Shown: positions 9,027 through 17,480, counted from the first letter of the stretch. The stretch is 46,137 bases of DNA from Chthonomonas sp. UBA6659 (GCA_002455425.1 DKKT01000092.1:1-46137), one strand, 5' to 3'. The notes: generated by a model from the sequence alone, not told the origin. Numbers and translations: made by a program.

Positions 9027-9166
9027 GATCGGGTGAGACGCCCACTGTCTCATGACCGATCGACCGTTGTGTCTCCGAAATCGTCCGCAGAGGCGTTCAC
9101 AGGAGACGCGTACGTAGCTGATCGCCGGGCTTGCTCTGACCTCTCTTGGAGCCCGGCCTTTTCTTT
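9027..9166 (+). ncRNA. Candidate structured leader RNA or small RNA upstream of proS
   Basis: The interval between the pump gene and proS (8942-9247) has no convincing ORF but three consecutive predicted hairpins. Hairpin 1 pairs 9027-9039 with 9047-9061 (13 pairs, two bulged bases). Hairpin 2 pairs GTCTCC at 9071-9076 with GGAGAC at 9102-9107, extendable by G-U and G-C pairs. The third is a Rho-independent terminator at 9124-9166. The order (two structured stems, then a terminator, then an aminoacyl-tRNA synthetase gene) resembles an attenuation leader, but I see no T-box core sequence, so class and function are unknown. It could equally be an independent small RNA or the trailing end of the efflux transcript. 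Confidence 0.35.
9124..9166 (+). terminator. Rho-independent terminator between efflux operon and proS
   Basis: The arms GCCGGGCT (9124-9131) and AGCCCGGC (9150-9157) form a perfect 8-bp stem with an 18-nt loop, followed by the pyrimidine tract CTTTTCTTT. It stands 183 bp beyond the pump stop codon and 82 bp before the proS start, so it may end the efflux transcript or attenuate proS. Confidence 0.7.
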
Positions 9167-9247
9167 GCCTCGCTGAGCATGATGCACTGTTATTGCGTCG
9201 GATTCGTCCCGAGCCTGCGGTCGAGCGATCTGTCACAATCCCCCTCC

Positions 9248-10759
9248 GTGAGCAACCTCGGGATCACACCGCAAAGCGAGAGCTTCAGCGAATGGTACAA
9301 CGACCTCGTCGTCAAAGCCGACATGGCCGATCACAGCGCCGTGCGCGGCTGTATGGTCATCAAACCCCATGGCTACGCGATCTGGGAGTTGATGCAGCGC
9401 GCCTTGGACGATATGTTCAAGGACTCTGGCCACGTCAATGCCTATTTCCCGCTGTTCGTGCCCAAGTCGTTCCTCTCCCGCGAGGCCGCCCACGTCGAGG
9501 GCTTCGCGAAGGAATGTGCGGTCGTCACCCATTACCGTCTGATCAATGATCCGGACGGCGTCGGAGTCGTCGTCGACCCCGAGGCGAAGCTCGAAGAGGA
9601 GCTCATCATCCGTCCGACGAGTGAGACGGTGATTTGGAATACGTACAAGAAATGGATCCAGAGCTATCGAGATCTGCCCATTCTCATCAACCAGTGGGCG
9701 AACGTCGTTCGCTGGGAGATGCGGACTCGACTCTTCCTCCGCACCGCTGAGTTTCTGTGGCAGGAGGGCCATACGGCCCACGCGACGTATGGTGAAGCCG
9801 AAGAGGAAGCACTCCTCATCCTCGACATCTACCGCCGCTTCGCCGAAGAGTGGATGGCGGTTCCGGTCTTGACGGGCGTCAAGAGCGAGAATGAGAAGTT
9901 CGCCGGCGCCGACCACACCTACTGCATCGAAGCGATGGTTCAGGATCGGCGGTGCGTCCAGGCGGGGACCAGCCACCATCTCGGCCAGAATTTCGCCAAG
10001 GCCTTCGATGTCAAGTTCCAGAGCCAGGAAGGTAAGGAAGAGTACGTCTACGCGACGAGTTGGGGGGTGTCGACACGACTGATCGGGACCTTGATCATGG
10101 CCCATTCGGATGATCGCGGCCTGATCTTGCCGCCGCGCCTTGCGCCGATTCAAGTCGTCTTCGTGCCGATCGGCCGCGACGAAGAAACCCGGACCAAGAC
10201 GTATGCGTGCGCCGATCGCCTCGCCGATGCGCTCCGCCACCTTTCGTGGCACGGCAGCCGCATTCGGACCAAGGTCGACAAGCGCGACAAGGAGTCTCCG
10301 GGCTTCAAGTTCAACGATTGGGAGCTCCGGGGCGCTTGCCTGCGCGTTGAAATCGGACCTCGGGACCTGGAGGCCGGAACGTGCGTCGTCGTTCGTCGCG
10401 ACCTGGGGGAGAAGGTCACGGTGCCGCTCGACGGTTTCGCGGCCCACGCCGAAGCCGAGCTCGCCTCGATGCAGGGAGCGCTGTTGGAGCGGGCACGCGG
10501 ATTCCGTGACGCCCACACGTACCGCATCGACAACTGGGCCGAATTCCAGGCGCTCTTCACCGGTGAAGGCTCGGGCGGCTTCGCGGTCGCCCATTGGGAT
10601 GGAACGGCCGAAACCGAGGAGAAGATCGCCGAGCTGACGAAGGCGACGATTCGCTGTATTCCGATGACGCCTTTGGCCCCGGGGGACGACGAGCCCGGCA
10701 CCTGCGTGCTGACCGGCAAGCCGAGTGCGCGTCGGGTCGTCTTCGCCAAAGCCTATTGA
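9248..10759 (+). CDS. proS: Prolyl-tRNA synthetase, archaeal/eukaryotic-like (type 3) form
   Basis: A 503-residue class II synthetase that charges tRNA-Pro. The start taken is GTG 9248 (SNLGITPQSESFSEWYNDLV), because family members begin just before the FSEWY segment and upstream codons run into the terminator region. Seen are the KPHGYAIWELMQ region, the class II motif 2 area (INQWANVVRWEMRTRLFLRTAEFLWQEGHTAH) and the anticodon-binding domain. The C-terminus ends in the family's conserved FAKAY with terminal Tyr. The insertion/editing domain of the common bacterial form is absent, as expected for type 3. The C-terminal zinc site is degenerate: TCVLTGK stands where CxxC is usual. Confidence 0.95.
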   Translation: MSNLGITPQSESFSEWYNDLVVKADMADHSAVRGCMVIKPHGYAIWELMQRALDDMFKDSGHVNAYFPLFVPKSFLSREAAHVEGFAKECAVVTHYRLINDPDGVGVVVDPEAKLEEELIIRPTSETVIWNTYKKWIQSYRDLPILINQWANVVRWEMRTRLFLRTAEFLWQEGHTAHATYGEAEEEALLILDIYRRFAEEWMAVPVLTGVKSENEKFAGADHTYCIEAMVQDRRCVQAGTSHHLGQNFAKAFDVKFQSQEGKEEYVYATSWGVSTRLIGTLIMAHSDDRGLILPPRLAPIQVVFVPIGRDEETRTKTYACADRLADALRHLSWHGSRIRTKVDKRDKESPGFKFNDWELRGACLRVEIGPRDLEAGTCVVVRRDLGEKVTVPLDGFAAHAEAELASMQGALLERARGFRDAHTYRIDNWAEFQALFTGEGSGGFAVAHWDGTAETEEKIAELTKATIRCIPMTPLAPGDDEPGTCVLTGKPSARRVVFAKAY

Positions 10760-10802
10760 ACTTGCGAACCCGGTTCCGGATCTGGGTGTATAACCCTTCG
10801 GG

Positions 10803-11486
10803 ATGTTCACACCGTACGACTGGCAAGAGGGGATCGGGCACCGCGCGCAGTACGTCGAGTCGAGGCTCGCCACGGGCACGCCGGTGCTGGCCGTCTCGCT
10901 CGACGCGGGCATCGTCGCGCTAACCGTGAGGCGTCAGGCGCGAAAGCTGTTCGAGATCTACGACCGACTCGTTTACAGTGCCATCGGCCAGCAATCGGAC
11001 GCCGAAACACTTCGTGTGGCCGCGATCGACTTCGCCCATCAAGAGGGTTATCAGCGGAGTGAAGCGGACGTGACGATTCAGCGCGTGGTGATGGCGATGA
11101 GCCAACCGCTCAAGCGGGCCTTCGCGGACTTCAACACGGTGCCGTTCGTCGTGCGTTCGCTCTTCGCCGAGGTCGGCGACTCACCTGCGGAGGACCAGTA
11201 CTACCTGCTCGACTATGACGGCGACTTCATGATTCGGCGTCAGGTCGCGTACCTGGTCGGCTCGGAAGATGCGGCGACGGCGGTCAAAGAGCGCCTCGCG
11301 AGCCTCGATCTGACCGGGATTACGCCCAAGGCGGCGATCGAGGCGCTCAAGCCGATTTGGGCCGTCGCCGTCGACCCGAGCGGCGAAAAGTCCTTCGACG
11401 CGCTGACCGCGCACCTCACGCCGGAGGCGGGGCTGATGCTCCGCAACCCGACCGGGGAGCATCGTTTCCGTCTCCTCTTGGGCTGA
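10803..11486 (+). CDS. 20S proteasome alpha-subunit-like protein (PrcA-like)
   Basis: A 227-residue protein that resembles actinobacterial proteasome alpha subunits. Similar features include the N-terminal FTPYDWQEGIGHRAQYVES region, a GTPVLAVSLDAGIVALTVRR beta sandwich, KLFEIYDRLVYSAIGQQSDAE (compare the family's KISELYDR...GKFNE), an IDFAHQEGYQRSEADVT helix, and YLLDYDGDF near residue 140. Alpha subunits form the outer, non-proteolytic rings that gate the barrel and bind the Mpa/ARC ATPase. No beta subunit, ATPase, Pup/UBact modifier or ligase gene is in the window. It follows proS by 43 bp and converges on hutU. The fold assignment is fairly firm; participation in a working proteasome is inference. 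Confidence 0.8.
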   Translation: MFTPYDWQEGIGHRAQYVESRLATGTPVLAVSLDAGIVALTVRRQARKLFEIYDRLVYSAIGQQSDAETLRVAAIDFAHQEGYQRSEADVTIQRVVMAMSQPLKRAFADFNTVPFVVRSLFAEVGDSPAEDQYYLLDYDGDFMIRRQVAYLVGSEDAATAVKERLASLDLTGITPKAAIEALKPIWAVAVDPSGEKSFDALTAHLTPEAGLMLRNPTGEHRFRLLLG

Positions 11487-11562
11487 TCGGTCGTTATCGA
11501 AGGTCGAAGGTCGAGCCCGCTGTTGCCTGGAGTTCGTCCGGATCCCGCGGCGACGGGGGGCG

Positions 11563-13203
11563 CTAGCCCATCGGGATGCGGACCCCGTGGGTCCGCGCGA
11601 ATTCGGCTGCCTCGGGATAGCCTGCGTCGACATGACGGATGACCCCCATCCCGGGGTCGGTCGTCAGGACCCGCGCGAGCCGCCGGTCCATCATCTCGCT
11701 GCCGTCCGCGACCACGACCATTCCCGCGTGCTGCGAGTAGCCGATGCCGACGCCCCCACCGTTGTGGAGAGAGACCCATGACGCCCCCGCTGCGGTGTTG
11801 AGCATCGCGTTCAGCAATGCCCAGTCCGCGACGGCGTCCGTACCGTCGCGCATCCCCTCGGTCTCGCGATTCGGTGAAGCGACGGAACCGCAATCGAGGT
11901 GGTCGCGCCCGATCACGATCGGCGCCGACACGTCCCCGTTCCTTACGAGTTCGTTGAACCGTAACCCGGCCTTTGCCCGCTCGCTATAGCCGAGCCAGCA
12001 GATGCGTGCGGGCAGACCCTGAAACTGGATCTTCTCCTGGGCCTTGCGCATCCAGCGGGCCAAGGTCGTGTTCTCGGGGAACAGTTCGAGGACGGCTCGG
12101 TCGGTCACGGCGATATCATTCGGATCGCCCGAAAGCGCCGCCCACCGGAACGGGCCCTTGCCTTCGCAGAAGAGGGGACGGATGTACTCGGGCACGAAAC
12201 CGGGAATATCGAAGGCGTTCTTCACGCCCGCCTCCACCGCGAAGGCGCGGATGTTGTTGCCATAGTCGAAGGTGACGGCTCCCATCCGCTTGAGATCGAG
12301 CATCGCCTGGACGTGGACCCCCATCGCGGCGATCGATCGGCGCGAATACTCCTCCGGGTCACGGCTTCGGAGCGCATTGGCCTCGGCCAGGGACATGCCG
12401 TTGGGAACGTAGCCCTCAAGCGGGTCGTGAGCGCTGGTCTGATCGGTCAGGATATCGGGAACGATGCCTCGGCGCACCATTTCGGGCAGGACGTCCGCGC
12501 AGTTCCCGACGAGTGCGACGCTGATATTCGGGCGACCTTCGAGGATCTGCAGAGCCTCATCGAGGGACCAGGCGATCCGGTCGCAGTAGCCACTCTTGAG
12601 CCTTTTCTCGATCCGGGCGGGATCGACGTCGATGCCGAGGTAAGCCGCGCCGTTCATCGTCGCGGCAAGGGGCTGAGCGCCACCCATCCCTCCCATGCCG
12701 CCGCTCACGACGAGCCGCTTGTCGAGCGAGCCGCCAAAGTCGCGATCGGCGGCGGCGGCGAACGTCTCGAACGTCCCTTGGACGATGCCTTGGCTCCCGA
12801 TGTAGATCCAGGACCCAGCCGTCATCTGGCCGTACATCATCAGTCCCTTACGCTCAAGCTCGTGGAACACCTCCCAGTTCGACCATCGTCCGACCAGGTT
12901 CGAGTTGGCGAGAAGGACGCGGGGCGCTTCCACGTGGGTGCGGAAGACACCGACCGGCTTACCCGATTGGATCAGGAGCGTATCATCGTTCTCAAGCTCA
13001 CGGAGCGCGCGCACGATCGCTTCGAACGCCTCCCAACTTCGGGCCGCTCGTCCGGTCCCGCCGTAGACGATGAGATCGTCCGGGCGTTCGGCCACCTCGG
13101 GGTCGAGGTTGTTCATGAGCATGCGAAGAGCCGCCTCTTGTTGCCAGCCCTTGCAGCTGATTTCGGTGCCGCGCGGCGCGCGAACCGCAGTCGGGGTCGT
13201 CAT
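11563..13203 (-). CDS. hutU: Urocanate hydratase
   Basis: A full-length 546-residue urocanase, which converts urocanate to imidazolone propionate in histidine degradation using a tightly bound NAD+ as electrophile. The sequence opens with RAPRGTEISCKGWQQEAALRMLMNNLDPEVAE, typical of the family. It carries the glycine-rich NAD loop VSGGMGGMGGAQP, the VALVGN segment, and the catalytic-region Cys402 in RICWLGYSER (usually ICWLGYGER). No hutH, hutI or hutG gene lies next to it, so the pathway genes must be dispersed if present. It is the head gene of nothing obvious: divergent from the tRNA-Ser gene and convergent with the proteasome-like gene, with 76 bp between stops. Confidence 0.97.
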   Translation of the reverse strand: MTTPTAVRAPRGTEISCKGWQQEAALRMLMNNLDPEVAERPDDLIVYGGTGRAARSWEAFEAIVRALRELENDDTLLIQSGKPVGVFRTHVEAPRVLLANSNLVGRWSNWEVFHELERKGLMMYGQMTAGSWIYIGSQGIVQGTFETFAAAADRDFGGSLDKRLVVSGGMGGMGGAQPLAATMNGAAYLGIDVDPARIEKRLKSGYCDRIAWSLDEALQILEGRPNISVALVGNCADVLPEMVRRGIVPDILTDQTSAHDPLEGYVPNGMSLAEANALRSRDPEEYSRRSIAAMGVHVQAMLDLKRMGAVTFDYGNNIRAFAVEAGVKNAFDIPGFVPEYIRPLFCEGKGPFRWAALSGDPNDIAVTDRAVLELFPENTTLARWMRKAQEKIQFQGLPARICWLGYSERAKAGLRFNELVRNGDVSAPIVIGRDHLDCGSVASPNRETEGMRDGTDAVADWALLNAMLNTAAGASWVSLHNGGGVGIGYSQHAGMVVVADGSEMMDRRLARVLTTDPGMGVIRHVDAGYPEAAEFARTHGVRIPMG

Positions 13204-13304
13204 GATTGGATTGTACTGGCAGACCGAACGGTGTGGTGCGTGTAAAGTCTCCCGTCCCAGGACTCGGCCAAGGTCGGGATGGGCGCGGGTAACCTGGGCT
13301 GAGC

Positions 13305-13392
13305 GGAAGGGTGGCAGAGTGGTCGATTGCGCCTGTCTTGAAAACAGGAGGCGGGCAACCGCCCAGGGGTTCGAATCCCCTCCCTTCCTCCA
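13305..13392 (+). tRNA. tRNA-Ser (anticodon UGA)
   Basis: A complete 88-nt class II tRNA. Acceptor stem GGAAGGG (13305-13311) pairs with CCCTTCC (13382-13388); the anticodon stem CCTGT/ACAGG encloses the loop CTTGAAA, giving anticodon TGA at 13339-13341. A long variable arm GGCGGGCAACCGCCC and a T-arm with GGTTCGAATCC follow. CCA is encoded at 13390-13392. The discriminator position (13389) reads T, whereas bacterial serine tRNAs usually have G there. Confidence 0.96.
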
Positions 13393-13406
13393 GCCGGCCC
13401 GGGCTG

Positions 13407-14570
13407 TTATCGACCGACTTGGTCAGCCGCCTTGATGACTCGCCGGGCACCCTCGCGGGCGAGCTCCTCGCCGATCGTATCGTCGAAGGTGAAGCGAAGC
13501 CCTTCGCGAGCCTGTTCTTCCGTCCAGCCGCAGGCGAGGAGGACGTGACTTGGCTCAAGGCTGCCGCTCGAACATGCCGCGCCACTGCTTGCCGACACCC
13601 GGAGGCGATCAAGGACAATCAGCATCGATTCCGCGGAGAGGCCAGGGAACCGGATGTGTGCGTGGCCGCTCAGACAAGGCGTTTGGGTTTGCAAAGTGGC
13701 TTCCCAGGGCCGGGTGGCGAGTGCCAGTTCCTTGAGGAAAGCGTCACGTGCTCCCCGGCGCTGTGCTTCTCGCGAACGAACAGACTTGATCTGCACGCCA
13801 ATTGCGGCTCCAAAGCCAGCGATCGCGGCGACGTTCTCGGTTCCGGCTCGCATCTCGCGTTCCTGTCCTCCTCCAGAAAGTAGGGGCGCGATTGGCGTCC
13901 CCGCACGAACCCACAGCGCGCCGACTCCCTTCGGACCGTGGATCTTGTGAGCGCTGATCGAAATCAGATCCGCGCCGAGATCGCCAGCCGCCCAGCCGCC
14001 GGTTGCTTCGGGGTCGCCAAGAAAGGTTTGCACGGCGTCGACATGGAGGAGCGTGCCCCAGCGCTCCGTGAGCCGAGCGACCTCGCGGACCGGCTGAATC
14101 GTGCCGATCTCGTTGTTCGCGTGCATGACCGAAACGAGGAGCACGTTCTCGTCGAGACTCGCCTCAAGAGCGTCGAGGCGAACAAGACCTTGGGCGTCGA
14201 CCGGGATCACCTCGACCGTGAAGCCGAGACGCTCGAGCAGGCCGCGGGTATGGAGCACGGCGTGATGCTCGATCGCGCTCATCAGTACTCTTCGCCGACT
14301 CCCTTCGTGTGCTAAGGCGGTCCCGACAAGGGCCAGGTTCGCGGCCTCGGTACCGCTCGAGGTGAAGAGGTTCTCGGCGAAAAGCGAGTCCAGGGCAACG
14401 GCGAGGCGTTCTCGCGCGGTGTCGATCGCGTCCTTTGCCCGCCGTCCCTCGCGATAGAGGCTGCTTGGGTTGCCGAATTCGGGTTCGAGACACGCCAGCA
14501 TCTCCTCACGAGCCTCGGGATGCAGCCCGGTGGTTGCGGCAGCGTCCAGTCGGATGCGGGCGTCGATCAC
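13407..14570 (-). CDS. Cysteine desulfurase (NifS/IscS-like, class V aminotransferase family)
   Basis: A 387-residue PLP enzyme that removes sulfur from cysteine as a persulfide for Fe-S clusters or thio-modification. GTG 14570 is chosen as start because it overlaps the TGA of the upstream permease gene (GTGA) and the protein then begins IDARIRLDAAATT, the usual family N-terminus. Key features are the cofactor lysine Lys209 in SISAHKIHGPKG, GTEAANLAL, the HANNEIGTIQP segment and the catalytic Cys333 on the mobile loop SASSGAACSSGSLEPSH. The loop composition is of the IscS/NifS type rather than SufS. No scaffold gene (iscU/nifU) or thiouridylase adjoins it. Confidence 0.94.
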   Translation of the reverse strand: MIDARIRLDAAATTGLHPEAREEMLACLEPEFGNPSSLYREGRRAKDAIDTARERLAVALDSLFAENLFTSSGTEAANLALVGTALAHEGSRRRVLMSAIEHHAVLHTRGLLERLGFTVEVIPVDAQGLVRLDALEASLDENVLLVSVMHANNEIGTIQPVREVARLTERWGTLLHVDAVQTFLGDPEATGGWAAGDLGADLISISAHKIHGPKGVGALWVRAGTPIAPLLSGGGQEREMRAGTENVAAIAGFGAAIGVQIKSVRSREAQRRGARDAFLKELALATRPWEATLQTQTPCLSGHAHIRFPGLSAESMLIVLDRLRVSASSGAACSSGSLEPSHVLLACGWTEEQAREGLRFTFDDTIGEELAREGARRVIKAADQVGR

Positions 14571-15421
14571 GGCCGCTCGACGAACTTCCACTTCACGCGA
14601 TTGAACACGGCATAACCGCCGAAGAGGAGGAGGAAGGAGACCGCCGCCGTGATCCCGAAGAGCGGCCAATCGAACGGGAGCGGCGGGTAGAGTCGGCCGT
14701 TCACGTTGACGTCCTGGGGAGCGACGAGGACCTTGCGATAGGCCGTGCAGAGCGTGGCGACGGGGTTGAGGTGGTAGAGGGTGTAGACCAAGTCGCCGTT
14801 CGCGATGCCCTTCGAGTAGCGCACGTTCTCGCTGAAGTACATGATCGGGCAGAGGAAGAACAGGACGTAGAGGATGACGCTCACGATGTACTTCACGTCC
14901 TCATAGAACGTGTTGAGAGCGGAGATGATGAGGGCGAGACCGGTGGCGAGGGCAAAGTTGACGACCACGAGGAGAGGGAGCCAGAGGATCGCGCCCGTAA
15001 ACGGTGAGACCTGGGGATCGCGAATCCAGGCCGTGAGCAGGTAGAGAAACAGGACGAGCAGGGCGAGGAGGAAGTGGATGAAGTTGCTGACGATGCCGGC
15101 AAGGGGCAAGATCTCGCGCGGAAAGTAGACCTTCCGCACGACCGGCAACGCGCTGAGAATCGACTGGGCCGAGTCCAAGAGCGTCAACTGGAAGAACATG
15201 TAGGGCAGGTACGCGGCGAGGACATAGGCGCTGAGGTTCGGAGTCGTGTTGTTGAGGACGTTCTTGAACACGAGCGTCATCACGATCACGACGATGAGGG
15301 GGTTCAGGAGCGACCAGAAGAAGCCGAGGACGCTGTTTTTGTACCGAATCCTCAGCTCGCGCTCGACCATGCACCAGAGGAGCTCGCGAAAGCGCCACAG
15401 CTCCTTGAGTTCAGCCCGCAT
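14567..15421 (-). CDS. ABC-2 type permease of polysaccharide/teichoic-acid exporter class (Wzm/TagG-like)
   Basis: A 284-residue integral membrane protein with six hydrophobic spans. The N-terminal amphipathic opening (ELWRFRELLWCMVERELRIRYKNSVLGFFWSLLNPL) is diagnostic for permeases that export lipid-linked glycans, working with a Wzt/TagH ATPase. ATG 15421 is preferred; an in-frame extension reaches 15469 but adds a charged, non-conserved leader. The expected ATP-binding partner gene is not adjacent. Downstream it is translationally coupled to the cysteine desulfurase, an odd pairing. It is divergent from the carbonic anhydrase gene. Confidence 0.9.
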   Translation of the reverse strand: MRAELKELWRFRELLWCMVERELRIRYKNSVLGFFWSLLNPLIVVIVMTLVFKNVLNNTTPNLSAYVLAAYLPYMFFQLTLLDSAQSILSALPVVRKVYFPREILPLAGIVSNFIHFLLALLVLFLYLLTAWIRDPQVSPFTGAILWLPLLVVVNFALATGLALIISALNTFYEDVKYIVSVILYVLFFLCPIMYFSENVRYSKGIANGDLVYTLYHLNPVATLCTAYRKVLVAPQDVNVNGRLYPPLPFDWPLFGITAAVSFLLLFGGYAVFNRVKWKFVERP

Positions 15422-15599
15422 GATCCGGAAGTCTACTCGCGCCGACTCGTGGTTCGGGCGAGAGCGCATCCCGGTGTCGGTTCTGACTCTGGTTTCGAGC
15501 GCCGGCTCAAGATCGACAGGCGAGGGCTTCGAGCCAGGTGCCGCCCATCCGACACCGTGGTTTCAGCAATCGGACGGTGCGTTCGCCGATAATGCTCTC

Positions 15600-16259
15600 A
15601 TGCTGTACTTTCGGACTCTGGTGCTATCTCTCGTCATCGGCGCGGCAAGCTTAGCCCCCGCCACCGGAAAGGGCCCGGGGGGGTCGGTTTCGGCTTCCGA
15701 CGCGCTGGCTCGCCTCAAGGCCGGCAACGCCCGATTCGCCCAATCGGCGCGCACTGCGCCCAAGCCGACGCGCGCGCGTCGGCTGGAGTTGGCCAAGGCT
15801 CAGCACCCCTATGCGATCATCGTAGGATGCTCCGACTCGCGGAGTGCGCCTGAGATCGTGTTCGACGCCGGCATTGGCGATCTCTTCATCGTGCGGACGG
15901 CGGGCAATCTCGCCGACGCCTATGCGTTGGCGAGTATCGAGTACGCGGTCGAACACCTCGGCTCCCGACTCATCGTGGTGATGGGTCACGAGAACTGCGG
16001 GGCGGTCAAGGCGGCCCTCTCGGGCGAAGGGGCTCCCGGGCACATCGGCAGGCTTCTGGAGGGTATTCGGCCTGCGGTGGAAGCGACCCGTTCGACGCCC
16101 GGCAACCGGCTCGACAACGCGATCCACAAGAACGCGGGCTTGGTCGCCCAACACATTCGCCGCGAGGCGGAACTCGGTGAGCTTGCGAAGAAAGTGAAGG
16201 TGGTTTCGGCCTATTACGACTTTGATTCGGGGAAGGTGTCGTTCGGCGCGCAGCACTGA
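15600..16259 (+). CDS. Exported beta-class carbonic anhydrase
   Basis: A 219-residue beta-carbonic anhydrase interconverting CO2 and bicarbonate. The zinc ligands and catalytic dyad are all present: Cys77-x-Asp79-x-Arg81 in VGCSDSR, and His130-x-x-Cys133 in MGHENCGAV. A hydrophobic N-terminus (LYFRTLVLSLVIGAASLAPATG) predicts a signal peptide and periplasmic location. ATG 15600 is chosen since the signal peptide starts there; the open frame upstream is not conserved-looking. A TATAAT-like hexamer (GATAAT, 15588-15593) lies just before the ATG, which might mean an almost leaderless mRNA, but it lacks a clear -35. Confidence 0.93.
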   Translation: MLYFRTLVLSLVIGAASLAPATGKGPGGSVSASDALARLKAGNARFAQSARTAPKPTRARRLELAKAQHPYAIIVGCSDSRSAPEIVFDAGIGDLFIVRTAGNLADAYALASIEYAVEHLGSRLIVVMGHENCGAVKAALSGEGAPGHIGRLLEGIRPAVEATRSTPGNRLDNAIHKNAGLVAQHIRREAELGELAKKVKVVSAYYDFDSGKVSFGAQH

Positions 16260-16277
16260 TCGGCCACACTCCATCGG

Positions 16278-17183
16278 ATGGAGTATCGGAGTTTCGGTGC
16301 GACTGACCTAAGCGTCAGCGTCCTCGGATTTGGCAGTTCGGAGATCGGCTTCCTCGGGGCGAGCCCCGAGGAAGTCGATACGCTTCTCAACCAGGCACTC
16401 GACGACGGACTCAACGTCATCGACACCGCCGAATGCTACATGGACGCGGAAGAGAAGATCGGCCGCGCGGTCGGCCATCGCCGCTCGGAATACGCGCTGT
16501 TCACCAAATTGGGGCACCGGTATGCCGGGGGGCCGGAACTCGACGACTGGAGTCCGGAACTCCTTCGCCTCAGCATCGACAACAGCCTTCGCCGGCTCCG
16601 GACGGATCGCGTCGACTTGCTCCAGGTTCATTCCTGCAATGCCGAGGTCCTCCGGCGTGGGGAGGTTCTCGAGATCGTGCAGGAGGCGAAGCAGGCGGGC
16701 AAAGCGCGCTACATCGGCTACTCCGGGGATGGCGAAGAGGCGCTCGAGGCGATCCAGACCGGAGTTTTCGATGCCCTCCAAACGTCGGTCAACCTCGCCG
16801 ACCAGCAGGCGATCGACCTGCTCCTGCCCGAGGCGGCCTCAAGAAACCTGGGGGTCGTGGTCAAGCGTCCGGTCGCCAACGTTGCCTGGCACAACGGCAT
16901 GATGCCACCGGCACGTCGGTACGGGCGAGTCTACTGGGAGCGGCTCATGGCCCTGCGTTATCCGTTCCTGGAGCCGGACACAGGAGCCGGCTTCGAGACC
17001 GCCCTCCGATTCACCCTCGCTCAGCCGGGGGTGAGCACGATGATCGTCGGAACGATGCGTCACGGCCGCTGGCGTGAGAATGCCGCGATCGTCGCGCGCG
17101 GCCCTTTGCCTCCAGCCGAAAAGGATGCGATCCGTGCACGCTGGCGCGAGGTAGCCACAGACGAGTGGGTCGGACAGACGTGA
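16278..17183 (+). CDS. Aldo/keto reductase family oxidoreductase
   Basis: A 301-residue NAD(P)H-dependent carbonyl reductase of the AKR superfamily. The catalytic tetrad is visible as Asp49 (NVIDTAECY), Tyr54, Lys77 (LFTKLGH) and His118 (LLQVHSC). The cofactor-binding C-terminal region contains QPGVSTMIVGTMR. The start GVLGFGSSEIGFLG pattern matches bacterial AKRs acting on sugars or methylglyoxal, but the substrate is not determinable. The gene follows the carbonic anhydrase by 18 bp on the same strand and probably shares its transcript. Its TGA abuts the TCA (reverse TGA) of the convergent small gene. Confidence 0.92.
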   Translation: MEYRSFGATDLSVSVLGFGSSEIGFLGASPEEVDTLLNQALDDGLNVIDTAECYMDAEEKIGRAVGHRRSEYALFTKLGHRYAGGPELDDWSPELLRLSIDNSLRRLRTDRVDLLQVHSCNAEVLRRGEVLEIVQEAKQAGKARYIGYSGDGEEALEAIQTGVFDALQTSVNLADQQAIDLLLPEAASRNLGVVVKRPVANVAWHNGMMPPARRYGRVYWERLMALRYPFLEPDTGAGFETALRFTLAQPGVSTMIVGTMRHGRWRENAAIVARGPLPPAEKDAIRARWREVATDEWVGQT

Positions 17184-17480
17184 TCAGTCCTGAACCGCGA
17201 CCCCTCGTTCCGACCACACCCACTCGCCGAACTCCTCCAGGCGATGCTCGGCGAGCGCTCGCGCGAACGGACCCGCGGGGTCATGGATGAGGTTTTGGTA
17301 CGTCGCCTCGTCGGCGTAGCCGATGATGGCCAGGCCATGATCGCCTTCATCCGACATCAGGGTTTCGGTCAGGACGATGCCCGGCAGCGAGCGCAGGACG
17401 TTCCGCACGGCGCGTCCGCGCGACTCGAACTCCTCGCGGCCCCCGGGCTTGAGGTTCCAGCGTGATACGACAAGGTACAT
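17184..17480 (-). CDS. Small ABM-like (dimeric alpha-beta barrel) protein
   Basis: A 98-residue protein: MYLVVSRWNLKPGGREEFESRG, then VRNVLRSLPGIVLTETLM, a central IIGYADEATYQNLIHDP, and a helix ending EFGEWVWSERG. The pattern of an initial beta strand, helix with GREEFESRG, and a second strand-helix repeat fits the antibiotic-biosynthesis monooxygenase-like or EthD-like dimeric barrel fold. These proteins act as small oxygenases or as stress proteins of unknown role. Function is not assignable; it faces the aldo/keto reductase tail-to-tail with no intervening base. Confidence 0.6.
   Translation of the reverse strand: MYLVVSRWNLKPGGREEFESRGRAVRNVLRSLPGIVLTETLMSDEGDHGLAIIGYADEATYQNLIHDPAGPFARALAEHRLEEFGEWVWSERGVAVQD

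Noticed and set aside
8942..9247. T-box riboswitch upstream of proS
   Set aside because: No conserved T-box antiterminator bulge sequence is visible, so I kept only a general structured-leader call.
9233..10912. Long minus-strand open frame of about 559 codons
   Set aside because: It is antisense to proS in GC-rich DNA. The translated sequence has no recognisable domain, while proS is unmistakable.
11563..13203. Histidine-utilisation operon
   Set aside because: Only hutU is present; hutH, hutI and hutG are absent from the neighbourhood.
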